Shown in pieces: positions 12,806 through 20,193 of a stretch of DNA of 25,946 nt (the first letter of the stretch is position 1; every line of letters starts with the position of its first letter). A program made the position numbers and the translations under genes. The DNA comes from a virus. The notes beneath the pieces were generated by a model, which had not been told where the DNA came from, did no database searches, and saw nothing but the letters and a program-made list of their open reading frames with translations. The stretch lies in the IMG/VR virus record IMGVR_UViG_3300008267_000316, positions 1 through 25,946 of that record, one strand, 5' to 3'.

Positions 12806-12813
12806 TATATTTG
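12806..12813 (+). promoter_or_regulatory. -7 box TATATTTG for the packaging genes
   Basis: An exact box 3 nt after the terminator T-tract and 21 nt before the ATG at 12835; the leader (ttaaattaaataaaatcaa) closely resembles that of the scaffold gene. It is the only clear promoter before TerL and the portal gene. Confidence 0.75.
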
Positions 12814-12834
12814 CCTTAAATTAAATAAAATCAA

Positions 12835-13077
12835 ATGGAAGAAAGAAGATTAACATCTGATGAGTTAGAAAGATTCAACGCATCAAGAACAAAGTATGTT
12901 GAACTCAGATCAAGATTAGCTGACATCACTATTACCGAAGAAAGATTAAAGACAGACAAACAGTCTACGCTTATGAATATTGACATGGCTCAAAACGAGT
13001 ATGCTATTGTTCAGAAAGAGATATACGATAAGTATGGTGAAGGTATGGTCAATGGTCAAACTGGAGAAATATCATGA
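12835..13077 (+). CDS. Small coiled-coil protein, 80 aa
   Basis: First gene of the packaging operon. The protein is nearly all helix, with alternating charges and heptad-like spacing (DELERFNASRTKYVELRSRL, then TITEERLKTDKQ), so a coiled coil over about residues 8-68 is likely; it ends GMVNGQTGEIS. No Cys or Trp. An ATGA overlap couples it to the next gene. It could be a small assembly factor or a packaging accessory; the small-terminase role better fits the gene at 13831. Confidence 0.7.
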   Translation: MEERRLTSDELERFNASRTKYVELRSRLADITITEERLKTDKQSTLMNIDMAQNEYAIVQKEIYDKYGEGMVNGQTGEIS

Positions 13078-13292
13078 TCATAAGAAAGATATCAATAGGA
13101 ACAGACCCTCTAAACGCTATGCATTTCCAGGTAGGAAAGCCAGTTATGGGTGGTGAATATGTTGTTTTTGATATCAAGAGAACAGACGAAGGATTGTATG
13201 ATATATGGGTAGAGAAAGACGGTGAGGCAGTAAAGTGGAAAACAGTTGGATCAACCGTACCAGTTTCAATAGAGTATAACATTAACTTTTAA
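13074..13292 (+). CDS. Small hypothetical protein, 72 aa
   Basis: Probably beta-rich: IIRKISIGTDPLNAMHFQVG, then GGEYVVFDIKRTDEGLYDIW, then a VEKDGEAVKWKTV strand and an end SIEYNINF. It is coupled by overlaps on both sides (ATGA with the previous gene, TAATG with the next). No membrane segment, signal or cysteine. I have an impression of similar short proteins upstream of terminase genes in related phages but cannot name a family. Confidence 0.7.
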   Translation: MIIRKISIGTDPLNAMHFQVGKPVMGGEYVVFDIKRTDEGLYDIWVEKDGEAVKWKTVGSTVPVSIEYNINF

Positions 13293-13846
13293 TGAAGTCA
13301 CCTCATTATTTTGTAATAAAGCCATTAAATGGCAAAAGGTATGACTCTACTAGAATGTATGACGATGTAGAGTTTGTTATATCCTCATCTATGGAGGATC
13401 ATACTGTAACTAATAGGATAGGTATTGTAGAGAGTACTCCAATAGGGTATGACGGAGATATATCTGTAGGAGACTTTGTTATCGTTCATCATAACGTATT
13501 TAGAATATATTATGACATGAAGGGTAATGAGAGATCTAGCTGGAATCATTATGATGAGGATATATTTATAGTGGAATTAGATCAGATATTTCTTTATGGA
13601 AAGGATGAATGGAAGGCTCCGTATCCATTTTGTTTTATAGAACCTATAGAGAATGATAACTCTGACTATATGTTAAATACAGATGTAGAGAAGTACCTGC
13701 ATGGACACGTTAGTTATATACCACAAAATAAAGATGTTAAAACTGGAGACTTAGTATCATTCAAGCCAGAGTCTGAATATGAATTTAGAATAGACGGTAA
13801 GAAGTTATACAGAATGAAATTAAGTAGTTTATGTCTGAAGATTTAA
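13292..13846 (+). CDS. Possible tandem GroES-like barrel protein, 184 aa
   Basis: Two halves each follow the order of a GroES-type barrel. Half one (about 6-97) starts FVIKPL, has a polar loop, then NRIGIVESTPIGYDGDISVG with GDFVIVHH and ends DIFIVELDQIFLY. Half two (about 107-182) starts FCFIEPI, has a loop, then HGHVSYIP, VKTGDLVSFKPE and ends DGKKLYRMKLSSL. Shared features are a start with Phe-x-Ile-x-Pro, a Gly-x-Val strand, and a Gly-Asp-x-Val turn. A hydrophobic tripeptide in a mobile loop, needed to bind GroEL, is not obvious. If right, it would be a second co-chaperonin-like or structural protein. It lies in the packaging operon, with its end overlapped by the next gene. This is an unverified fold reading; a plain hypothetical protein is the alternative. 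Confidence 0.45.
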   Translation: MKSPHYFVIKPLNGKRYDSTRMYDDVEFVISSSMEDHTVTNRIGIVESTPIGYDGDISVGDFVIVHHNVFRIYYDMKGNERSSWNHYDEDIFIVELDQIFLYGKDEWKAPYPFCFIEPIENDNSDYMLNTDVEKYLHGHVSYIPQNKDVKTGDLVSFKPESEYEFRIDGKKLYRMKLSSLCLKI

Positions 13847-14127
13847 GAGGTAAAAAGGATAGGTTATTAAGGGCAGCAGAGAAGGCTGTAGATGAACTTA
13901 TAAACGTACTTAATGACCCTATCATAAATAATAGCGATGATGATATATCTGCTGATAAGATGAAGAATGCAGCTGCTGCTAAGAGACTAGCATTTGAGGA
14001 TGCATTATTTATTTTAGATAGAATAGATTCAGAAAGATCAAAGTTTCAAGATACTGCTATAAAAATAATAGATACTGGAAATGGTGGATTTGCAGAGGGA
14101 AGAGCAAAGTCAAGCGGAAAGAAGTAG
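13831..14127 (+). CDS. Small terminase subunit candidate, 98 aa
   Basis: A small, mostly helical protein immediately before TerL, overlapping it by 47 nt. Residues about 8-27 (KKDRLLRAAEKAVDELINVL) and about 45-72 (MKNAAAAKRLAFEDALFILD) look like long amphipathic helices, with an acidic loop NNSDDDISADK between and a basic Gly/Ser tail. Small terminases are helical oligomers that select viral DNA and are normally encoded here. No clear HTH is visible, so the call rests on position and helical content. Confidence 0.55.
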   Translation: MSEDLRGKKDRLLRAAEKAVDELINVLNDPIINNSDDDISADKMKNAAAAKRLAFEDALFILDRIDSERSKFQDTAIKIIDTGNGGFAEGRAKSSGKK

Positions 14128-16354
14128 CAACTATGATCTGCATAGGGTTGTTAACGATCACGTTAACTCAAACGCTATTCGTGCAAGAAATAAGTCCAAT
14201 TCATGGAGGTATGGGTATGACGAACAGTACGATGTTATTGTTATATCAAAAGATGGAACCATAGGAGATATATACGAGATAAATGGTATATATATAGCAC
14301 TTCCTAAAACCCCAAAAGATATTGAAGTTTTAGGAAATAAGTGGGAGCCTAAAGAACTACCAAAGGAGCTTCAGAAAATAAAGACGTTCTTTGAGTGGAC
14401 CAGGAGAGATAACGTATTTAAGTCTCAGTGGGTTGACTATATAGAGGAGGAGTTTGATAGAAGAGAGAATGGGCATTGGTTCATGAATAACGGTAAGCCA
14501 ACATACATTACTGGTACGCATTATATGTACCTTCAGTGGTCAAAAATAGATATTGGTCTTCCAGACTTCAGAGAGTCAAACAGATTGTTTTATATTTTCT
14601 GGGAGGCTTGTAAGGCTGATAGTAGGGCATATGGTATGTGCTATCTAAAGAATAGACGTAGTGGATTTTCTTTCATGAGTTCTGGTGAAATATGTAACAT
14701 AGGTACAATATCTAAGGATTCAAGACTAGGTATACTATCAAAGACTGGTGGTGATGCTAAGACAATGTTTACCGATAAGGTTGTGCCTATTGTAAAGAAC
14801 TATCCATTCTTCTTTAAACCCATACAAGATGGTATGGATAATCCAAAGACAGAACTATCGTTTAGGGTTCCTGCATCAAAGATTACTAAGAGAAGTATGA
14901 ATGATGAGAATCAAGAGATTATGGAGGGTCTTGATACGACAATAGACTGGAAGAATACTGCTGATAACTCATACGATGGTGAGAAGCTTCTAATGCTTAT
15001 ACATGATGAGAGTGGTAAGTGGATGAAGCCAGATAATATATTAAACAACTGGAGGGTAACAAAAACCTGTTTGCGATTAGGTAGTAAGGTCATAGGTAAG
15101 TGTATGATGGGATCAACATCAAACGCACTATCAAAGGGTGGTGATAACTTTAAGAAGTTATACATGGACTCTGATCCTAGAAGGAGATCCGCAAACGGTC
15201 AGACAAAGTCTGGACTGTACTCTTTATTTATACCTATGGAGTGGAACTTCGAAGGTTTTATAGATGAGTATGGGTTCCCTGTATTTGATGATCCAGACAA
15301 ACCAGTAGTTGGAATAGATGGAGAATTAATTAAAACTGGAGTAATAACATATTGGAATAATGAAGTTAATGCGCTTAAGAACGACCCTGATGCACTCAAC
15401 GAATTTTATAGACAGTATCCGAGAACTGAATCTCATGCTTTTCGTGATGAGTCAAGACAGTCGCTTTATAACCTTTCTAAGATATATCAGCAGATTGATT
15501 ATAATGACTCCTTAATAAAGGATAGGGTACTAACTAGGGGAAACTTTCACTGGAGGAATGGTGAATTAGACTCAGAGGTTGTGTGGAGTCCAGATCCATC
15601 TGGAAGATTTTTAATATCATGGATACCAGGAAACGGTATACGTAACAATGTTGTAAAAGATAGGTCTGGAAGATTTAGACCTGGAAACGAACATCTTGGT
15701 GCATTCGGATGTGACCCTTATGATATATCTGGTCCAGTAGGAGGTGGAGGATCTAATGGATCTCTGCATGGTAAAACGAAGTTTCATATGGAGAAGGAGG
15801 CTCCTACAAATCAATTCTTTCTTGAGTATGTAACAAGGACACAGACAGCTGAGATATTCTTTGAGGATGTATTGATGGCCTGTGTGTTTTATGGTATGCC
15901 TATACTTATTGAGAATAATAAGACCAGATTGCTTTATCATTTAAAGAATAGGGGTTACAGGGCATTCTCTATGAATAGGCCAGATAAACACGTTTCTAAG
16001 CTATCTAAGACAGAATTAGAGCTTGGTGGTATACCTAACTCATCTGAGGACGTTAAACAGGCTCACGCATCAGCTATAGGAACGTACATAGAAGAATACG
16101 TTGGGTACGATCAAGAGGGAACGTATAGAGATCCAGAGGAGATGGGTAGTATGTACTTTACAAAGACACTTGAGGACTGGGCTAGGTTCGATATAAACAA
16201 TAGAACAAAGCACGATGCATCTATTAGTTCTGGACTAGCTATAATGGCTACCAGAAATAACATAATTAGGAGAGAAGAAGAGAAATCAAAAATAAGTATT
16301 AAATTTGCAAAATACGATAATAGTACTGGCAATAAAAGTCAATTAAGAAAATAA
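14081..16354 (+). CDS. terL: Large terminase subunit (TerL), 757 aa
   Basis: The motor and nuclease that pack DNA into the procapsid. The ATPase half shows a Walker B strand LLMLIHDE (303-310, Glu310 catalytic) and a coupling-type motif MGSTSN (343-348). The Walker A position appears to be YLKNRRSGFSF (188-198), which lacks the usual GK(S/T). The nuclease half has the RNase H-like acidic triad: GCDPYD (543-548, Asp545), ILIENN (608-613, Glu611) and KHDASIS (710-716, Asp712). Length fits crAss-like TerL. The ATG at 14081 is taken because it keeps the frame open and no ATG follows until residue 135; the overlap with the upstream gene is 47 nt. The portal starts in its stop codon (TAATG). Confidence 0.93.
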   Translation: MVDLQREEQSQAERSSNYDLHRVVNDHVNSNAIRARNKSNSWRYGYDEQYDVIVISKDGTIGDIYEINGIYIALPKTPKDIEVLGNKWEPKELPKELQKIKTFFEWTRRDNVFKSQWVDYIEEEFDRRENGHWFMNNGKPTYITGTHYMYLQWSKIDIGLPDFRESNRLFYIFWEACKADSRAYGMCYLKNRRSGFSFMSSGEICNIGTISKDSRLGILSKTGGDAKTMFTDKVVPIVKNYPFFFKPIQDGMDNPKTELSFRVPASKITKRSMNDENQEIMEGLDTTIDWKNTADNSYDGEKLLMLIHDESGKWMKPDNILNNWRVTKTCLRLGSKVIGKCMMGSTSNALSKGGDNFKKLYMDSDPRRRSANGQTKSGLYSLFIPMEWNFEGFIDEYGFPVFDDPDKPVVGIDGELIKTGVITYWNNEVNALKNDPDALNEFYRQYPRTESHAFRDESRQSLYNLSKIYQQIDYNDSLIKDRVLTRGNFHWRNGELDSEVVWSPDPSGRFLISWIPGNGIRNNVVKDRSGRFRPGNEHLGAFGCDPYDISGPVGGGGSNGSLHGKTKFHMEKEAPTNQFFLEYVTRTQTAEIFFEDVLMACVFYGMPILIENNKTRLLYHLKNRGYRAFSMNRPDKHVSKLSKTELELGGIPNSSEDVKQAHASAIGTYIEEYVGYDQEGTYRDPEEMGSMYFTKTLEDWARFDINNRTKHDASISSGLAIMATRNNIIRREEEKSKISIKFAKYDNSTGNKSQLRK

Positions 16355-18789
16355 TGGATAATAAACCATCTGTAGTTATAAGTAGCTTTCCTTTTCCAAA
16401 TCAAATGGCTACTGATTCAGAGAAGAATACGAAGGAGTATGGTCTGAAGGTAGGAAAGGCAATTGAGGGAGAATGGTTTAAGAGAGTAAACTCTGGAAGC
16501 TGTAGATATTATGATCAATATTTAGAGTTTCATAAGTTACGTCTGTATGCTCGTGGTGAGCAACCTACACAGATGTATAAAGACTTGTTGGCTATAAATG
16601 GAGACTTGTCTTATCTAAACCTAGACTGGAAACCAGTTCAAATCATACCTAAGTTTGTTGATATTGTTGTTAATGGAATGAACGATAGGTTATACGCTAT
16701 AAAGGCATCAGCTCAAGACATTAACTCAGCAGAAAGAAAGAATGCGTTCCAGGAAATGGTTGAGCAGGATATGCTTGCAAAGGACCTTCTTGTTCAAACA
16801 AAGGAGCAGTTTGGTATTGATGGCTTCAATGTTCCAGAGGAAGAGATTCCAGAAACAGATGAGGAGTTGGCACTATACATGCAGCTTAAGTATAAGCCAG
16901 CAATTGAGATAGCTGAAGAGGTTGCTATAAACACTCTTCTTGAAATGAACGATTATAGGGACGTTGTTAAGCCTATGATCGATAAAGATATTACAGAGAT
17001 TGGTATTGGTGCAGCAAAGCATGAGTTCTTACAAGGAGCAGGACTGCAGGTTCAGTATGTTGATCCAGCTGCACTTATATACAGCTATACTGAAAAGCCA
17101 GACTTTTCTGACATATACTATGTTGGAGAGGTTAAGCAGGTACACTATACTGAGTTAAGAAAGATTAATCCTAATCTTACTAACGAAGAGTTAGTAGATA
17201 TAAAGAATTCTGGATCCGCATGGTATAACTATTTCCCAGTTATCAGACAGTTCCAAGATGATATATTTAATGATGAAGTAGTAACTCTTTTGTACTTTAA
17301 CTATAAGACTGACAAGAGGTTTATATACAAGAAGAAGTTCTTAGATAATGGAGGAGAGAAGGTAATCAGAAGAGATGAGAGCTTTAATCCAGAAGGTGAG
17401 AACGAAAGATTTGAAAAGATCGATGTAGTAAAGGATGTGTGGTACGAAGGTGTACTAGTTCTTGGAAGTAACATACTTATAAAGTGGGACTTGTTGAAGA
17501 ACATGGTTCGTCCAGAAGCTGCAACTCAAAAGGCACTATGCAACTACATTATAAATGCACCTAGTATGTATAAGGGGCAGATACAGTCTCTAGTAAAGAG
17601 AATGGTTCCTTTTGCAGATCAGATACAGCTAACTCACTTGAAGTTACAACAGGTAATGTCTAGAATAATACCTGATGGTGTATTCATTGATGCTGACGGT
17701 ATTAATGAGGTGGACCTTGGTACTGGAGCCGCATACAATCCAGAGGATGCCCTTAAGTTATATTTTCAGACTGGATCCGTTATAGGTAGGAGCTATACTG
17801 GAGATGGTGAGTTTAACAATGCCAGAATTCCTATTCAAGAGTTAAGTACAAATAGTGGACAATCTAAAATGTCTGCGCTTATTGCTACGTATAACTATAA
17901 CTTGAATATGATACGTGACGTGACTGGATTAAATGAAGCTAGGGATGGATCTATGCCTAGTCCAGATACACTTGTTGGTGTTCAGAAGTTGGCTGCTCTA
18001 AATAGTAACGTTGCTACAAGACATATACTAAACGGTGGACTTATTATAACTAAGAGACTTGCTGAGTGTCTATCACTTAGAGTTGCTGATATACTTAACT
18101 ATGCAGATTTTAGAGATGAGTTTGCTATGCAGGTTGGTAAGTATAACTTGGCAATACTTGATGATATCAAGAACTTGTATCTTCACTCTTTTGGTATTTT
18201 TATAGAACTAGAGCCAGATGAGGAGGAGAAAGCACAGGTTGAGCAGAATATACAAATAGCGTTACAGGCAGGTCAGATAGATCTAGAGGATGCTATTGAT
18301 ATACGAATGATCAAGAATCTTAAGCTTGCTAACGAGATGCTTAAGGTTAAGAGAAAGAGAAGACTTGAGAAGCAACAACAAAGAGAGGATCAGCAGTCTC
18401 AAATTCAGATGCAGATCAATATGCAGTCTCAACAAGCTGCTTCTGAGCAAAAACAACAGACTGCACAGATTGAGGCTCAGTCAAAGATTGCTGTTAAACA
18501 GGCAGAAGCTCAGTACGACATGCAGAGAATGCAGTTTGAGGTAGAAGCTAAGAAAGAGTTAATGGCTCTTGAGTTTGAATATAACATGAAGTTGAAAGGT
18601 ATTGAGACTGATGGATTAATGAAGAGAGAGAAGGAAAGAGAGAAGGCTAAAGATAAGCGTGTTGACTTACAGGCTACTCGTCAATCAGATCTTATTAACC
18701 AAAGAAAGAATAACCTTCCTCCTATGAAGTTTGAGTCTGAGGAAGATTCAATGGATGCGTTTGATTTATCATCATTTGAACCTAGGTAA
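16354..18789 (+). CDS. Portal protein, crAss-like type, 811 aa
   Basis: It forms the ring at the capsid vertex through which DNA enters and leaves, and docks TerL and the neck. It follows TerL with a one-base overlap. The N-terminal region has LYARGEQPTQMYKDLLAING and LNLDWKPVQIIPKFVDIVVN (about 66-110), words I associate with crAss-like portals. The middle is the clip/stem/wing region, and about 650-760 is a Gln/Glu/Lys-rich, very long helix or coiled coil (for example QQQREDQQSQIQMQINMQSQ), as in extended portal barrel regions. It ends in an acidic tail. At 811 aa it is in the crAss-like size class, much larger than most Siphovirus portals. Confidence 0.9.
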   Translation: MDNKPSVVISSFPFPNQMATDSEKNTKEYGLKVGKAIEGEWFKRVNSGSCRYYDQYLEFHKLRLYARGEQPTQMYKDLLAINGDLSYLNLDWKPVQIIPKFVDIVVNGMNDRLYAIKASAQDINSAERKNAFQEMVEQDMLAKDLLVQTKEQFGIDGFNVPEEEIPETDEELALYMQLKYKPAIEIAEEVAINTLLEMNDYRDVVKPMIDKDITEIGIGAAKHEFLQGAGLQVQYVDPAALIYSYTEKPDFSDIYYVGEVKQVHYTELRKINPNLTNEELVDIKNSGSAWYNYFPVIRQFQDDIFNDEVVTLLYFNYKTDKRFIYKKKFLDNGGEKVIRRDESFNPEGENERFEKIDVVKDVWYEGVLVLGSNILIKWDLLKNMVRPEAATQKALCNYIINAPSMYKGQIQSLVKRMVPFADQIQLTHLKLQQVMSRIIPDGVFIDADGINEVDLGTGAAYNPEDALKLYFQTGSVIGRSYTGDGEFNNARIPIQELSTNSGQSKMSALIATYNYNLNMIRDVTGLNEARDGSMPSPDTLVGVQKLAALNSNVATRHILNGGLIITKRLAECLSLRVADILNYADFRDEFAMQVGKYNLAILDDIKNLYLHSFGIFIELEPDEEEKAQVEQNIQIALQAGQIDLEDAIDIRMIKNLKLANEMLKVKRKRRLEKQQQREDQQSQIQMQINMQSQQAASEQKQQTAQIEAQSKIAVKQAEAQYDMQRMQFEVEAKKELMALEFEYNMKLKGIETDGLMKREKEREKAKDKRVDLQATRQSDLINQRKNNLPPMKFESEEDSMDAFDLSSFEPR

Positions 18790-18790
18790 T

Positions 18791-19033
18791 ATGAATAGAA
18801 AAGTAACAAAGACTACTACTAAAAACTGGAAGACTACATTACATCCATACGCTAGCGCAAATGTAAATAAGTATGGATACGATGCTAATGTTGGCACACA
18901 GGTGTCAAAAGGACCAGTATCTCTAGATATAGGAACTAGTTTTGGTACTGGATATAAGCCAGAGACAGATATAATAATGTCTGTTAATATTCCTATTACT
19001 AAGAGAGTAAAGTCAAAAAAGAACAAGATATAA
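18791..19033 (+). CDS. Small hypothetical protein, 80 aa
   Basis: The frame is open from 18731 inside the portal gene, but the ATG at 18791, one base after the portal stop, gives a natural start (MNRKVTKTTTKNW). The middle is beta-like with GYDANVGTQVSKGPVSLDIG and the C-terminus is basic (ITKRVKSKKNKI). Alternating hydrophobic/polar strands could be a small barrel, but there is no signal peptide. The stop overlaps the next start (TAATG). Confidence 0.65.
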   Translation: MNRKVTKTTTKNWKTTLHPYASANVNKYGYDANVGTQVSKGPVSLDIGTSFGTGYKPETDIIMSVNIPITKRVKSKKNKI

Positions 19034-19233
19034 TGGCTGTAATATCTATACAGGGTGTTAAGCACTCAGTTAAAAAAAATAAGAATAGTGATGTTGTTGT
19101 GGAGCACACTAACATTCATAACGGAAGATATGATAAGATTAATTTAACTAATAAGGCAGATGCCAAGACAATAAAAGATGGTATAAAAGCTACAAAGAAG
19201 TGGCATAGTAAAAATCCATATCATAAAAAATAG
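19033..19233 (+). CDS. Small basic hypothetical protein, 66 aa
   Basis: A lysine/asparagine-rich protein with a beta-like first half (MAVISIQGVKHSV, then SDVVVEHTNIH) and a basic helical end (KTIKDGIKATKKWHSKNPYH). It is coupled to the previous gene by a one-base overlap and followed after 6 nt by the next. It belongs to a run of five small basic genes between portal and scaffold, a place where minor head or cargo proteins are plausible. No family named. Confidence 0.65.
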   Translation: MAVISIQGVKHSVKKNKNSDVVVEHTNIHNGRYDKINLTNKADAKTIKDGIKATKKWHSKNPYHKK

Positions 19234-19239
19234 ATTATT

Positions 19240-19386
19240 ATGAAGCAAGGGCTATACGCTAATATACATGCTAAGAGAGCAAGAATAGAAGCAGGATCTG
19301 GAGAAAGCATGCGTAATCCAGGAACTAAAGGTGCTCCTACTGCAAAAGATTTTAAAAAAGCAAAGAAAACAGCTAAAAACAAGTAG
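19240..19386 (+). CDS. 48-aa conserved-type phage peptide (YANIHAKR)
   Basis: It begins MKQGLYANIHAKRARIEAGS, continues GESMRNPGTKGAPTAKD and ends FKKAKKTAKNK. The words YANIHAKR, GSGE and PG-KGAPTA are, from memory, typical of a very widespread short phage protein found near head genes in many marine and Bacteroidota phages, without known function. Its last residues are nearly the same as the end of the next gene. Tight spacing on both sides supports it. Confidence 0.75.
   Translation: MKQGLYANIHAKRARIEAGSGESMRNPGTKGAPTAKDFKKAKKTAKNK
19345..19382 (+). repeat. 38-bp direct repeat, copy 1 (C-terminal tail coding)
   Basis: This stretch matches 19800-19837 at 35 of 38 positions. Both copies encode the C-terminal KDFK[K/Q]AKKTAKNK of their genes and end at the stop codon. 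Two of the three differences are at third codon positions; the third changes Lys to Gln. Confidence 0.85.
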
Positions 19387-19391
19387 GTATT

Positions 19392-19841
19392 ATGTCAGCT
19401 CCGAAGAGAAATATAAAAAAATCAAATAATGGAATTGTTGTATCTAATAGAAAAAAAACTGCTAGATCAATAAGGCAAACATCAAAACAAAATCAAAATG
19501 GAACTCAATCAACTCACGTTATGGAGTGGGGAGGAGGAGAAGGAAAAGGTAGAAAAAAATATACTGTTAATCCAACTATTTTTCCAAATAAAGATGGGTC
19601 ATGGACTGATTTAGGAGCATCAGAAGATAGAATGGCTTCTTATAAAGAAGCTAAAAAAAGAGGAGAAGTATTTGGTTTTATGTCTGCAAAAAAAGCTGAA
19701 AAATTTGCAGCTGGATCTTGGAAAAAAGGAGAAGATAAAAAAGATGCAATGAAAAATTATAGATCTGATAAAAAACAAGGTTTATTATATACTCAATCTA
19801 AAGATTTTAAACAAGCAAAGAAAACAGCTAAGAATAAATGA
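19392..19841 (+). CDS. Basic protein with PTIFPN/DGSW motif, 149 aa
   Basis: The first 40 residues are basic and probably disordered. From about 56 there is YTVNPTIFPNKDGSWTDLGA, then EDRMASYKEAKKRGEVFGFM and KKAEKFAAGSWKKG (about 98-111), a pattern reminiscent of the PTI-DG-Y-G-F-s-A-fA module seen at the ends of some internal or ejected phage proteins; this is a weak resemblance. The gene is strikingly A-rich (AAA, GAA, AGA) compared with its downstream neighbour. Its C-terminal KDFKQAKKTAKNK repeats the end of the preceding gene. The stop overlaps the next start (ATGA). Confidence 0.75.
   Translation: MSAPKRNIKKSNNGIVVSNRKKTARSIRQTSKQNQNGTQSTHVMEWGGGEGKGRKKYTVNPTIFPNKDGSWTDLGASEDRMASYKEAKKRGEVFGFMSAKKAEKFAAGSWKKGEDKKDAMKNYRSDKKQGLLYTQSKDFKQAKKTAKNK
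19800..19837 (+). repeat. 38-bp direct repeat, copy 2 (C-terminal tail coding)
   Basis: Second copy of the stretch at 19345-19382, at the same place relative to the end of its gene. The shared tail could be a targeting signal or the trace of a local duplication. Confidence 0.85.
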
Positions 19842-20143
19842 AAGATTCAAGACTAGAACGTGCTGGAGTTGAAGGATTCAACAAACCTAAGAGAACTCCA
19901 AGTCATCCAACAAAGTCTCATATTGTAGTTGCTAAAGAGGGTGACACTATAAAGACTATTCGTTTTGGACAGCAGGGAGTTAAGACTAACCAGACAGCTG
20001 GACAGAGAGAAGCGTTCAAATCTAGGCATGCAAAGAATATTGCAAAAGGAAAATTATCTGCTGCATATTGGGCAGATAAGGTTAAGTGGAGTCCGAGTAA
20101 CACTGCTCAACCTAAGAACAAGAAGTGGGTAAAGGGCTCATAA
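19838..20143 (+). CDS. Conserved-type small basic phage protein, 101 aa
   Basis: It has a recognisable set of words: KPKRTPSHPTKSHIVV (17-32), IRFGQQGVKTNQTAGQ (about 41-56), and SRHAKNIAKGKLSAAYWADK (about 62-81). The same arrangement, to my memory, is found in many cyanophage, pelagiphage and Bacteroidota-phage proteins assigned only to domains of unknown function. It is rich in Arg, Lys and Gly and probably partly disordered. It is coupled to the preceding gene (ATGA) and ends the small-gene run before a new promoter. A structural or DNA-associated role is a guess. Confidence 0.75.
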   Translation: MKDSRLERAGVEGFNKPKRTPSHPTKSHIVVAKEGDTIKTIRFGQQGVKTNQTAGQREAFKSRHAKNIAKGKLSAAYWADKVKWSPSNTAQPKNKKWVKGS

Positions 20144-20164
20144 CTTATGTATTAAAAAAATAAT

Positions 20165-20172
20165 TAATTTTG
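20165..20172 (+). promoter_or_regulatory. Scaffold/capsid promoter, -7 box TAATTTTG
   Basis: An exact TAnnTTTG box 21 nt before the scaffold ATG, with leader taactaattaaattaaataaa. No hairpin precedes it, so transcription from the left probably also enters. It is the nearest promoter for the major capsid gene. Confidence 0.7.
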
Positions 20173-20193
20173 TAACTAATTAAATTAAATAAA

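Noticed and set aside
18326-18544. 72-codon Arg/Leu-rich frame inside the portal gene
   Set aside because: It is a frame-shifted reading of the Gln/Glu-rich coiled-coil segment of the portal.
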